Source: Bacillota bacterium (GTDB taxonomy: Bacteria; Bacillota; Clostridia; Lachnospirales; Lachnospiraceae). Taken from it: a DNA stretch of 64,000 nt. The DNA is taken from assembly GCA_023663285.1 (NCBI GenBank), contig JAMPHT010000006.1:1-64000 (forward strand). Direction: 5' to 3'. Each line of letters begins with the position of its first letter. The stretch's first letter is position 1. This document shows, piece after piece, positions 17,957 through 26,481 of this stretch. A program made the position numbers and the translations under genes. The notes beneath the pieces are model-generated. The model saw nothing but the letters and a program-made list of their open reading frames with translations. It searched no databases and was not told the DNA's origin.

Positions 17957-19633
17957 ATGCAGTTGAACGGTTCTGAAATCGTTGTGGAATGTTTGAAGGA
18001 GCAGGGAGTGGATACCGTATTCGGCTATCCCGGAGGAGCGATCCTGAATATCTATGACGCTCTGTACAAGCACAGCAGCGAGATCGATCATATATTGACT
18101 TCCCATGAGCAGGGGGCTGCCCACGCTGCGGACGGCTATGCAAGGGCCACAGGTAAGGTGGGCGTGTGTATGGCCACCAGCGGTCCGGGAGCGACAAACC
18201 TGGTGACGGGGATCGCCACGGCTTACATGGATTCCGTGCCCATGGTGGCGATCACCGCAAACGTTACTCTGCCCATGCTGGGGAAGGACAGCTTCCAGGA
18301 GGTGGATATCGCAGGCGTTACCATGCCCATCACCAAGCACGGCTATATCGTAAAAAATGTGGAGGATCTTGCCCCCACCCTGCGCAGGGCATTTGAAATT
18401 GCAAAGAGCGGGCGGCCCGGCCCTGTGCTGGTGGATATCACCAAGGATGTGACGGCGGCGGTCTGTGAATATACGCCGGAGAAGCCTTCAGAAAAGGAAC
18501 GGGAGATCTCCTGGACAGGGGAGCAGCTGGACAAAGTGGCAGGCTATATCAGAGAAGCCCAAAAGCCTTTTATCTATCTGGGAGGCGGAGCCGTTATCTC
18601 AGGAGCATATGAGGAGGTTGCGCAGTTCGCAGAGCTGATAGATGCCCCTGTCTGCGACACCCTGATGGGAAAGGGCGGATACGACGGGCGCAGTTCACGC
18701 TATACGGGCATGATCGGTATGCACGGAACCAAGGCGTCCAACCTGGGGGTCAGCCAGTGCGATCTGCTGATTGCCCTGGGAGCCAGATTTTCCGATCGAG
18801 TTATCGGCAATCCGAAAAAATTTGCGGAGGACGCAAAAATCGTCCATATCGATATCGACGCGGCGGAGATCAATAAGAATATCCGGGTGGATCTGGGGAT
18901 AGTGGGAGACTTGAAGTCGGTCCTGTCACAGCTGAATAAAAAGCTGGAAAAGCAGGATCACAGCGATTGGATGAATAAAATAGCGGAACTGAAGGAAAAC
19001 TATCCTTTAAAATATGACGACAGCCGGCTTTCCTGTCCCTATGTGATAGAGACCATCGACAGAGTGACAAAGGGAGAAGCGCTGATCACCACGGATGTGG
19101 GACAGCATCAGATGTGGGCGGCGCAGTATTACCGTTATACGAAGCCCCGCACTTTCCTGTCCTCCGGTGGTCTGGGAACCATGGGGTACGGTCTGGGAGC
19201 CTGTATCGGCGCTCAGGTGGGACAGCCGGACAAGGTCTGTATCAACATTGCGGGGGACGGGTGCTTTCGGATGAATATGAACGAGCTTGCCACGGCCAGT
19301 CGTTACAATATCCCAATCATCAATGTGATCATCAACAATCGGGTTCTGGGCATGGTAAGGCAGTGGCAGACGCTGTTCTACGGAAAGCGTTATTCCCAGA
19401 CGGTGCTGGATGATAAGGTGGACTTTTGTAAGGTTGCGGAAGCATTGGGATGCACGGCGATCCGGGTGACGGAAAGGGAAGAGGTGCAGCCGGCCATTGA
19501 GAAGGCCATTTCCCTGAAAGCCCCGGTGGTGATCGAGTGCATGATCCCTGAGGATGACAAGGTATTTCCTATGGTTCCTGCGGGAGCGCCCATTGCAGAT
19601 GTGTTTGACGGTGATGATATGAAAAATAACTGA
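17957..19633 (+). CDS. ilvB: Acetolactate synthase large subunit
   Basis: ThDP enzyme making acetolactate or acetohydroxybutyrate. 558 residues. Seen: the N-terminal Glu in TSHEQGAAHAADGYARATG, and the ThDP-Mg motif IAGDGCFRMNMNELATA...NNRVLGMVRQWQ. ATG with CGGAGGAG upstream. No ilvN regulatory subunit or ilvC lies beside it here, so the holoenzyme partner must be encoded elsewhere or be absent. Confidence 0.95.
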   Translation: MQLNGSEIVVECLKEQGVDTVFGYPGGAILNIYDALYKHSSEIDHILTSHEQGAAHAADGYARATGKVGVCMATSGPGATNLVTGIATAYMDSVPMVAITANVTLPMLGKDSFQEVDIAGVTMPITKHGYIVKNVEDLAPTLRRAFEIAKSGRPGPVLVDITKDVTAAVCEYTPEKPSEKEREISWTGEQLDKVAGYIREAQKPFIYLGGGAVISGAYEEVAQFAELIDAPVCDTLMGKGGYDGRSSRYTGMIGMHGTKASNLGVSQCDLLIALGARFSDRVIGNPKKFAEDAKIVHIDIDAAEINKNIRVDLGIVGDLKSVLSQLNKKLEKQDHSDWMNKIAELKENYPLKYDDSRLSCPYVIETIDRVTKGEALITTDVGQHQMWAAQYYRYTKPRTFLSSGGLGTMGYGLGACIGAQVGQPDKVCINIAGDGCFRMNMNELATASRYNIPIINVIINNRVLGMVRQWQTLFYGKRYSQTVLDDKVDFCKVAEALGCTAIRVTEREEVQPAIEKAISLKAPVVIECMIPEDDKVFPMVPAGAPIADVFDGDDMKNN

Positions 19634-19645
19634 CGGTAGGAACCA

Positions 19646-21061
19646 ATGAAAAAACTGAGTCGTTTTCTTGTGCTGGTTTTCCTGTGCGGTATGCTTGTGC
19701 TGCTGGGTGGATTTCTGGTGCTGGGTATGTATTATCGGAATAATTTTCCCGTGAATACCTGGATCAACGGTGTTTACTGTACGGGAAAGACAATAGAGCA
19801 GGTCAACAGGGAACTGGCGGCGCAGACTAAGGTGCCTGACGTGGTGATCACTGACGCCGATGGAAGGGAGTGGCGCATTGCATCCGACACTCTGGAATTA
19901 TATCCGGATTATACCGGGGCGTTGAAGGCATACATGAAGAAAAACGCAACGGTCCTGTGGATGCAGAATATGCAGGAGCCCGCCAGAGTAAGCCTTACAC
20001 CGACGCAGTATAAATGGAATGCGGAAAAGCTGGAGGAAGCTTTTAAGGAGTTTGGGTTTGTAAAAGAGGAAGGCGTCCGGGAAAAGGGCTGTTTCATAAG
20101 ATTTGAGGAAGAGACAGGTTATTATCTGTATGATGGCAACAAAGCCCGGCTGAATATTGCAAAGGCTTTGGAGCATATCAAGACCTGCCTTTCGGAAGGA
20201 AAGCTTTCTGTGGTGCTTTCCGAAGTGAACTGCTATGAGGATCTGGAGGACGACGCAGAGGACGCCAGCCAGCGGACGCTGTGGGGACAGCTGCAGGGCT
20301 ATTATGATGACTGCGGGATCGTCTATGACATGGGGGCGGAACAGATACCCTTTACCCCTGCGGTCTTAAGTTCTTTCCTGAAGGCGGATGAGACAGGAAA
20401 GCTGCTGCTGAATCAGGTGGGACAGCTTTTGATAGATCCGGAGCAGGTGGAGCAGTGGGTGGAAGAGCTGGCGGAGCAGTATAACACCTGTGGAACCGAG
20501 AGAGAGTTTCAGTCCAGCAGAGGAGATGTGGTCCTTGTGAAATATTCCACCTATGGCACTGAGCTGGACACAAAAGCGGAAAAGGAATATCTTGCGGAGC
20601 TGCTGGGCGGGAACGGTACAGTGCAGGACCAGGGAAATCATATTCCCGCCTATGTGCAGGAGGGCTTTGTCAGGGGTCTGGACGATATCGGGGATACTTA
20701 TATCGAAGTGGATATGACGAAGCAGCATATGTATTACTATGTGGACGGAGAGCTGCGACTGGAGACGGATGTGGTCACAGGCAATACCAGCAGGCGCAGA
20801 GGGACGCCGGAGGGCATCAACTTCGTGTATAATAAGCAGAGAAACCGTATTTTAAGAGGGGCGGACTATGCAACTCCGGTAAAATACTGGATGCCGGTCA
20901 AGGGCGCGGTGGGGATCCACGACGCGGACTGGCGAAAGGAGTTTGGCGGAGAGATCTACAAAAAGAACGGCTCCCACGGCTGTGTCAACACGCCGCCTGA
21001 GATAATGGCGGAGCTTTATGACATGGTGGAGATCGGAACGCCGGTGATCATGTTCTACTGA
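19646..21061 (+). CDS. L,D-transpeptidase (YkuD) with N-terminal substrate-binding domain
   Basis: Forms 3-3 crosslinks in peptidoglycan. 471 residues: N-terminal membrane anchor (residues 6-28), then a putative peptidoglycan-binding region beginning NTWINGVYCTGKTIEQVN, then the YkuD catalytic domain from about residue 350. The catalytic His444 and Cys446 lie in GSHGCVNTP. It starts 12 bases after ilvB, so it may be cotranscribed although functionally unrelated. Confidence 0.92.
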   Translation: MKKLSRFLVLVFLCGMLVLLGGFLVLGMYYRNNFPVNTWINGVYCTGKTIEQVNRELAAQTKVPDVVITDADGREWRIASDTLELYPDYTGALKAYMKKNATVLWMQNMQEPARVSLTPTQYKWNAEKLEEAFKEFGFVKEEGVREKGCFIRFEEETGYYLYDGNKARLNIAKALEHIKTCLSEGKLSVVLSEVNCYEDLEDDAEDASQRTLWGQLQGYYDDCGIVYDMGAEQIPFTPAVLSSFLKADETGKLLLNQVGQLLIDPEQVEQWVEELAEQYNTCGTEREFQSSRGDVVLVKYSTYGTELDTKAEKEYLAELLGGNGTVQDQGNHIPAYVQEGFVRGLDDIGDTYIEVDMTKQHMYYYVDGELRLETDVVTGNTSRRRGTPEGINFVYNKQRNRILRGADYATPVKYWMPVKGAVGIHDADWRKEFGGEIYKKNGSHGCVNTPPEIMAELYDMVEIGTPVIMFY

Positions 21062-21129
21062 GGAACGCTTTGCCTGCGGTTCAGCAATTTATGCTCCACA
21101 ACGAAATGCATAAAATGTCAATAATTTAC

Positions 21130-21158
21130 TTGACTAAAGTAAGGAGAAAGCTTATTCT
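21130..21158 (+). promoter_or_regulatory. Candidate promoter of serC-serA
   Basis: TTGACT (21130-21135) and TATTCT (21153-21158) with 17-bp spacing. Transcription would begin near 21165, so the direct repeats that follow would be in the 5' leader. A second, weaker possibility is TTGCAG (21220) with TAATAT (21242). Confidence 0.6.
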
Positions 21159-21166
21159 TATTTCAT

Positions 21167-21222
21167 GTCTTGAAATTGTTCGTGTCTTGAAATTGTCCTG
21201 AAATTTTTATGTCCTGAAATTG
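21167..21222 (+). repeat. Four direct repeats in the serC leader
   Basis: Copies of GTCTTGAAATTG or GTCCTGAAATTK start at 21167, 21184, 21195 and 21211; adjacent copies 2 and 3 share one base. The spacing is 17, 11 and 16 bases. They lie between the candidate promoter and the serC ribosome site and could bind a regulator as DNA or RNA. Confidence 0.65.
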
Positions 21223-21268
21223 CAGATAAAATTTTATATCATAATATAAGATGAGGGAGGAACTTGAA

Positions 21269-22354
21269 ATGTCCAGAGTTTACAATTTTTCCGCAGGACC
21301 TGCGGTGCTGCCGGAAGAGGTGCTGCGGGAAGCGGCGGAGGAAATGCTTGATTACAGAGGAACGGGAATGTCCGTCATGGAGATGAGCCACAGGTCCAAA
21401 GCCTACGAGACCATCATAAAGGAGGCGGAGGCGGATCTGAGGGAGCTTATGAACATTCCCGACAATTATAGGGTGTTGTTCCTGCAGGGCGGCGCAAGCC
21501 AGCAGTTTGCCATGATTCCCATGAACCTGATGAAAAATAAGGTGGCCGACTATATCGTTACCGGCCAGTGGGCGAAGAAAGCATACCAGGAGGCTTGCAT
21601 TTACGGCAAGGCGAACAAGATCGCTTCCTCCGAGGATAAGACTTTCTCTTACATACCTGACTGCTCCGACCTGCCTGTCAGCGAGGATGCAGATTACGTT
21701 TATATCTGTGAGAACAATACTATTTACGGCACCAAATATAAGACCCTGCCCAACACCAAGGGCAAGCCCCTTGTGGCGGATGTGTCCAGCTGTTTCCTGT
21801 CCGAGCCGGTGGATGTGACGAAATACGGCGTTATCTATGGCGGCGTGCAGAAAAACATCGGTCCTGCAGGCGTGGTGATAGTGATCATCCGGGAGGACCT
21901 GATCACGGAGGATGTGCTGCCCGGCACGCCCACCATGTTGAAGTACAAGATCCATGCGGACAACGGTTCCATGTACAACACCCCGCCCGCTTACGGCATC
22001 TATATCTGCGGCAAGGTCTTTAAGTGGATCCAGGCGAAGGGCGGCCTGGAGGCAATGAAGGAGCACAACGAGCGGAAGGCAAAGATCCTCTATGACTATC
22101 TGGATGAAAGCAAGCTGTTTCAGGGGACGGTGCGCAGAGAGGACAGGTCGCTGATGAATGTGCCTTTTATCACCGGCGACGAGGAACTGGACGCAAGGTT
22201 TGTCAGGGAAGCTGCGGCGGCAGGATTTGTGAACCTGAAAGGCCACAGGACCGTGGGCGGTATGCGGGCCAGCATCTACAATGCCATGCCCATAGAGGGA
22301 GTGCAAAAGCTGGTGGAGTTCATGAAGGAATTTGAAGGGCAGAACCTGAAATAA
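21269..22354 (+). CDS. serC: Phosphoserine aminotransferase
   Basis: PLP enzyme converting 3-phosphohydroxypyruvate to phosphoserine. 361 residues from ATG 21269 (SRVYNFSAGPAVLPEEVL), with GGGAGG at proper spacing; ATG 21251 is upstream in frame but less likely. The PLP lysine is in YGGVQKNIGPAG. Family pattern GTGMSVMEMSHRS is present. serA follows after 70 bases. Confidence 0.96.
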   Translation: MSRVYNFSAGPAVLPEEVLREAAEEMLDYRGTGMSVMEMSHRSKAYETIIKEAEADLRELMNIPDNYRVLFLQGGASQQFAMIPMNLMKNKVADYIVTGQWAKKAYQEACIYGKANKIASSEDKTFSYIPDCSDLPVSEDADYVYICENNTIYGTKYKTLPNTKGKPLVADVSSCFLSEPVDVTKYGVIYGGVQKNIGPAGVVIVIIREDLITEDVLPGTPTMLKYKIHADNGSMYNTPPAYGIYICGKVFKWIQAKGGLEAMKEHNERKAKILYDYLDESKLFQGTVRREDRSLMNVPFITGDEELDARFVREAAAAGFVNLKGHRTVGGMRASIYNAMPIEGVQKLVEFMKEFEGQNLK

Positions 22355-22424
22355 AGTGTAGAACAGAGATTTTGCCGGCAGGTAATCGCGGCGAAAAACA
22401 GCATAGAGATGAGGAGGCAAGGAA

Positions 22425-23588
22425 ATGTTCAGAATAAACTGTCTGAATCCCATAGCGGATGTGGGGTTGAAGAATTTCAGCGATCAGTACCAGATCACAG
22501 CCGATGTCAACGAGGCGGAGGGTGTTCTGGTGCGGAGCGCATCCATGCACGATATGGAGATACCGGAAGGTCTGCTGGCAGTAGCCAGGGCGGGGGCAGG
22601 GGTCAATAATATTCCCCTGGATAAATGTGCGGAGAAAGGCGTAGTAGTATTTAACACTCCCGGAGCCAACGCCAACGGCGTGAAGGAGCTTGTGCTGGCA
22701 GGGATGCTGTTGGCGGCAAGAGACATTATCGGCGGCATCGAATGGGTGAAGGCTTCCGCGGACAATGCCGACATTGCCAAGGCGGCGGAGAAGGAGAAGA
22801 AGAACTTCGCCGGAACGGAGATCATGGGGAAGAAGCTGGGTGTCATCGGTCTGGGGGCTATCGGCGTGAAGGTGGCAAACGCGGCTGTTTCCCTGGGGAT
22901 GGATGTCTACGGCTACGACCCTTATCTGTCTGTCAATGCGGCGTGGAACCTGAGCCGTTCCGTAAAGCACGTGCTGAATGTGGACGATATTTATGCAGAC
23001 TGTGATTATATCACCATCCATGTCCCCCTGCTGGACTCTACCAGGGGCATGATCAATGCCGTATCCATTGCAAAGATGAAAGAGGGCGTGGTGCTGTTAA
23101 ACTTTGCAAGGGATCTGCTGGCTAACGAAAAGGATGTGCTGGAGGGCATTGCCGCAGGCAAGATCGCCCGCTATGTGTCCGACTTTCCCAACGCCACCAC
23201 GGCAGGGCAGAAGGGCTGTATCGTGATCCCCCATCTGGGAGCAAGCACCGAGGAGTCCGAGGACAACTGCGCGGTCATGGCGGTGGAGGAGATCATGGAC
23301 TATCTGGAAAACGGCAATATCCGCAACAGTGTCAATTATCCCGCCTGTGATATGGGCGTCTGCGCAAAGGCAGGCAGGGTAGCCGTATTCCACAGGAACA
23401 TTGCGAATATGATCACCCAGTTTACTGCAGAGTTCGGCAGGGCGGGAATCAATATCAGCGATATGACCAACAAGTCCAGAGGAGATGTGGCATATACCAT
23501 GCTGGATGTGGAGAGCAGGCCCACAGATGAGATCATCAAAGCGCTGGAGAAGATCGAGGGCGTGTTCCGGGTAAGGATCGTGAAGTAA
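22425..23588 (+). CDS. serA: D-3-phosphoglycerate dehydrogenase
   Basis: First step of serine synthesis. 387 residues with the 2-hydroxyacid dehydrogenase core: NAD motif GVIGLGAIGVKVANAA, catalytic Arg in NFARDLLANE and His in IPHLGASTEES. A C-terminal ACT-like region (from about residue 320) suggests serine feedback control. This is the short-form enzyme of Clostridia. Forms an operon with serC. Confidence 0.95.
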   Translation: MFRINCLNPIADVGLKNFSDQYQITADVNEAEGVLVRSASMHDMEIPEGLLAVARAGAGVNNIPLDKCAEKGVVVFNTPGANANGVKELVLAGMLLAARDIIGGIEWVKASADNADIAKAAEKEKKNFAGTEIMGKKLGVIGLGAIGVKVANAAVSLGMDVYGYDPYLSVNAAWNLSRSVKHVLNVDDIYADCDYITIHVPLLDSTRGMINAVSIAKMKEGVVLLNFARDLLANEKDVLEGIAAGKIARYVSDFPNATTAGQKGCIVIPHLGASTEESEDNCAVMAVEEIMDYLENGNIRNSVNYPACDMGVCAKAGRVAVFHRNIANMITQFTAEFGRAGINISDMTNKSRGDVAYTMLDVESRPTDEIIKALEKIEGVFRVRIVK

Positions 23589-23660
23589 GGGAAAGCGGTA
23601 TTAGCGGGCAAATGGCCGATGAAATCGAACAAAGAGCGCGGAACGGAAAGGATATAGCCT

Positions 23661-24221
23661 ATGGGTATGGCGGAGCTGGAACGGCAAAAGGACGAGAAGA
23701 TCGACGGCGTGATTTTTGATATGTCCCCGTCGCCGGATTATAAGCATGGTATTGTCAACAGTAATATTCATACTATTATAAAGGAGGGGCTGAAAAACAG
23801 CCTGTGCCTTGTGTCCATGGAAAATCTGGATTTTAAATATCATCCGGAGAAAAATGACGATTATCTTTGTCCGGATATTATGATCATCTGTGACCGAAAG
23901 CAATTAAAGGGCGGCGCATACAGCGGCGTTCCCAGGTTTGTGGCGGAAACCTTAAGCCATTCCACGGCAAAGCGTGACAGGGCGGAAAAGAAAGATATCT
24001 ACGAGCGGGCAGGGGTAGAGGAATACTGGATCGTTTCGCCCCAGGGTTCGGTGGAAATTTATTATCTGGAGAACGGGAAATATGTTCTGGAACAGAGCTA
24101 TATGCTTCAGGACGACAGGGAGGTCGCGGATTATAATGCCGATACCGAGATTTTTCTGAGAGGATTTCCAGGCATCAAGATGACGCTGGGGGAGATCTTC
24201 GAGGGGGTGACGGCAGTCTGA
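23661..24221 (+). CDS. Uma2-family (DUF820) restriction-endonuclease-fold protein
   Basis: 186 residues with the PD-(D/E)XK-type pattern of Uma2 proteins: a starting helix, then CPDIMIICD, later KDIYERAGVEEYWIVSP and a C-terminal beta segment. These proteins are abundant in cyanobacteria and some Firmicutes, and their role is not established; they are probably nucleases linked to mobile elements. ATG 23661 with AAAGGA upstream; ATG 23667 is also possible. First gene of the accessory stretch following serA. Confidence 0.8.
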   Translation: MGMAELERQKDEKIDGVIFDMSPSPDYKHGIVNSNIHTIIKEGLKNSLCLVSMENLDFKYHPEKNDDYLCPDIMIICDRKQLKGGAYSGVPRFVAETLSHSTAKRDRAEKKDIYERAGVEEYWIVSPQGSVEIYYLENGKYVLEQSYMLQDDREVADYNADTEIFLRGFPGIKMTLGEIFEGVTAV

Positions 24222-24223
24222 AG

Positions 24224-24373
24224 GTGGCATTATTGTTTTATTCTTATTTGAATGATAGATCTGATGAATTTCTGGAAGCGAATCATTACAGCAGGGATGA
24301 GATCAAACAGGGGTTGGAGTCCATTGCTTCCAGATACGGACTTGAGGGTATGGCGGAAGTGTTTTTGCAGTAA
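24224..24373 (+). CDS. Small open frame, possible gene remnant
   Basis: A GTG-initiated frame of 49 codons begins two bases after the Uma2 stop and reads as protein-like sequence (FYSYLNDRSDEFLEAN, then SIASRYGLEGMAEVFLQ). No good ribosome site is seen, so it would rely on coupling to the Uma2 gene. It could be the C-terminal remnant of a longer gene. Not recognised. Confidence 0.3.
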   Translation: MALLFYSYLNDRSDEFLEANHYSRDEIKQGLESIASRYGLEGMAEVFLQ

Positions 24374-24452
24374 CAAGCTCCAACTAAACGATACGTCGGT
24401 TGCATAAAGCAGAACAAAAATGTATGCTGGCGACGAAAAGGAGGTGGAGCAG

Positions 24453-25046
24453 ATGGACGCAAAAACATTTGGTGCATTTATAGCGCAGTGCCGCAGAGAA
24501 AAAAATATGACACAGGCGGACCTGGCTGTAAAATTAAATGTCACCGATAAAGCTGTCAGCCGCTGGGAGAGGGGCATTGGTTTCCCGGATATCAACACGA
24601 TCGAACCATTGGCTTCGGCTTTAGAAATAAGCGTTCTGGAGCTTATGAAATCTGAGCGAGTCACAGCAAACGAAGTAACAAAAGAGGAGGCTGCAGATGT
24701 TATCAACGATACTTTAAGCGTGGTAAAGCTGCAGCGCAGGCAGGAGCGCAAAAATGCACTTGCTATTTTAGGAATCACGGCAGTGATCGTGATTTCCATA
24801 CTGTTTCTTGACAGTATGCAATGGCAGATGGATACCCTTATTTTTGAAGGCGTTGGCGTTGTTTTACCCTTATTCTGTGTATTTGGTTTTTCGGCGTTAT
24901 TGGGCAATGGGATATGGCGGAAAGTAACGGGCAGACCCTGCGGCCAGACTTTCGTAATGGCATTGGCATTGCTGTTGCTGCTCATTATCATTATGGGATC
25001 GTTCTTCCTGATCGGCGCTTTGGGAATAGGTCCTACCGCAAACTGA
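24453..25046 (+). CDS. XRE-family regulator with C-terminal membrane segments
   Basis: 197 residues. Residues 1-65 form a Cro/C1-type helix-turn-helix (MTQADLAVKLNVTDKAVSRWERG), and the rest contains about three hydrophobic segments (near residues 105-122, 130-152 and 165-190). Such membrane-linked XRE proteins are common in Clostridia. Start at ATG 24453 with AAGGAGGTGGAG. The next gene is a small membrane protein 25 bases later, so the two are likely a unit. Target genes are unknown. Confidence 0.85.
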   Translation: MDAKTFGAFIAQCRREKNMTQADLAVKLNVTDKAVSRWERGIGFPDINTIEPLASALEISVLELMKSERVTANEVTKEEAADVINDTLSVVKLQRRQERKNALAILGITAVIVISILFLDSMQWQMDTLIFEGVGVVLPLFCVFGFSALLGNGIWRKVTGRPCGQTFVMALALLLLLIIIMGSFFLIGALGIGPTAN

Positions 25047-25071
25047 TAATGAAAAGAGGTGTGGGAAGAAA

Positions 25072-25386
25072 ATGTTGAAAGAGAACATGAGAGGAGTGAC
25101 CCGGATACTTCTTGTTTTGTTTGCGGGTACAAATATCTTATATACCCTTGGCGGAGGGGACAGGATTCTGCAGACCATCTGTATTGCAGGTGTTTTGATC
25201 ATAACAGTGCTTCTTAGCTTGATCGTATGTAAAAATAACAGCCAGGTAAAGCAGGCAGTCCTACAGGGCTTATATTGCGAAATGACAATATTGATTGCTT
25301 TTGGATTCAGTATGATCGTGGGAAATATCATAACGACCATCTTGATTATTGTCATCACGGCATTATATATCTGTTTCCTGAAATGA
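25072..25386 (+). CDS. Small membrane protein beside the XRE regulator
   Basis: 104 residues with about four hydrophobic segments (residues 10-28, 35-52, 65-82, 85-102). No catalytic motif. It is spaced 25 bases from the regulator with an AGAGGTG ribosome site. Probably a partner of the membrane-linked regulator; not recognised as a named family. Confidence 0.65.
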   Translation: MLKENMRGVTRILLVLFAGTNILYTLGGGDRILQTICIAGVLIITVLLSLIVCKNNSQVKQAVLQGLYCEMTILIAFGFSMIVGNIITTILIIVITALYICFLK

Positions 25387-25404
25387 CGCGATCAGTCGCA
25401 TAAA

Positions 25405-25444
25405 GGCTGCCGCATTACGAAATCCATTCGTTAAAGCGGCAGCC
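25405..25444. terminator. Possible bidirectional terminator
   Basis: A 9-bp perfect stem GGCTGCCGC / GCGGCAGCC with a 22-base loop that itself can pair. There is no T-tract on either side, so assignment is tentative. It spans the 3' end of the HEPN pseudogene on the other strand. Confidence 0.4.
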
Positions 25445-25659
25445 TGGTTGAGAAATTTCTAAAGCCATATTATCCTTAGTATAGTGGGTGAGTTCAGCTT
25501 TTTCCTCGATGATTCCCTTTGTCCATCGAAATATCTCATCGGCAAATTGTAATGCTTCTTTGCGTGCTTTTCCTCCAGAAATAACTCATTTGGATATCTC
25601 ACTGCTATACCATATGGTGTTAACGCATCGGCATAATCATAAAAGTTTGCGTTTTCTGG
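25415..25659 (-). pseudogene. HEPN-domain gene fragment with a frameshift
   Basis: On the minus strand one frame reads DYADALTPYGIAVRYPNELF up to EEKHA, and the continuation (KEALQFADEIFRWTKGII...AELTHYTKDN) is found only after a frame shift near 25558. Together they match the C-terminal half of small HEPN proteins, which often pair with a MNT nucleotidyltransferase. The N-terminal half and any MNT partner are missing. Read as a decayed toxin-antitoxin remnant. Confidence 0.7.
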
Positions 25660-25755
25660 AGACGAACTATCACAGCAGGGATATGGTAACAAGTTTTTAC
25701 GAAGCGTTATTTTTGTCATATGTAAATATTGGCTGTATGTTGTAATGATAATGTA

Positions 25756-25784
25756 TTGACAAAGCACTTCGCTGAGAATATAAT
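25756..25784 (+). promoter_or_regulatory. Consensus promoter of the toxin-antitoxin pair
   Basis: Perfect TTGACA (25756-25761) and TATAAT (25779-25784) with 17-bp spacing. An ATAATATTAT palindrome (25780-25789) overlaps the -10, a typical place for autorepression by the antitoxin. Confidence 0.85.
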
Positions 25785-25807
25785 ATTATAAAGGAGGAGT
25801 GATACTT

Positions 25808-26098
25808 ATGGCAACAACTAATATAACAATGCGGATGGACGCTGGCATAAAAGCACAGTTACAGGAGTTAATGTCTAATCTTGGCTTAGATATGACAACT
25901 TTCTTTACTATGGCAGCAAAACAGGCAATAAGAGAGCAAAGGATTCCGTTTGAAATATCTATGGATATATCTAAGTCCATGAATATACCCAATGCGGAAA
26001 CAATCAGAGCTATTGACGATATAAGGCACAAAAGAAATTTAAGCCGTCCCTTTTCTTCCGTGGAAGAATTAATGGAGGATTTGAATGCTGAAGATTAG
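25808..26098 (+). CDS. RelB/DinJ-family antitoxin
   Basis: 96 residues. The N-terminal ribbon-helix-helix (TTNITMRMDAGIKAQLQELM, then LGLDMTTFFTMAAKQAI) is the typical DinJ DNA-binding part; the C-terminal part should wrap the toxin. ATG 25808 with AAGGAGG (25791-25797). Ends inside the toxin gene (14-base overlap). Probably represses its own promoter. Confidence 0.9.
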   Translation: MATTNITMRMDAGIKAQLQELMSNLGLDMTTFFTMAAKQAIREQRIPFEISMDISKSMNIPNAETIRAIDDIRHKRNLSRPFSSVEELMEDLNAED

Positions 26099-26357
26099 AT
26101 ATCATACATCTTTTAAAAAGGATTATAGAAAAGCTGTAAAAAGAGGATATGATATAGGATTAATGGAAGATATTATCTGTAAATTGGCAAAGGGTGAAAA
26201 ACTGCCAGAGAAGAATAATGATCATCCCCTCAGCGGAGATTATATTGGATGTAGGGAGTGTCATATTACGCCAGACTGGCTTCTTGTATATGAGGTTGAC
26301 AATAAGGAATTGATATTATATCTGACAAGGACAGGAACACATAGTGATTTGTTTTGA
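26085..26357 (+). CDS. YafQ-family mRNA interferase toxin
   Basis: A ribosome-dependent mRNA endonuclease of the RelE superfamily; 90 residues. All four E. coli YafQ catalytic positions can be matched: His47 (DHPLSG), His60 and Asp64 (ECHITPDW), and His86 (GTHSDLF), so it is probably active. The gene overlaps the antitoxin, which ensures coupled expression. Confidence 0.9.
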   Translation: MLKIRYHTSFKKDYRKAVKRGYDIGLMEDIICKLAKGEKLPEKNNDHPLSGDYIGCRECHITPDWLLVYEVDNKELILYLTRTGTHSDLF

Positions 26358-26481
26358 GACAAGAAGCCTTCTGGCTATGGCAAGTGTTTTCAGCTTTACC
26401 ATATGGAATCAAAAAGACAGCAACAGGATAATACTTATATTTACGCGTGCATCAGTCCCAGGGCGGCAATGCCGAACACAC

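Noticed and set aside
25488..25745. Plus-strand frame of 85 codons
   Set aside because: Lies opposite the HEPN remnant, with no ribosome site and no similarity recognised.
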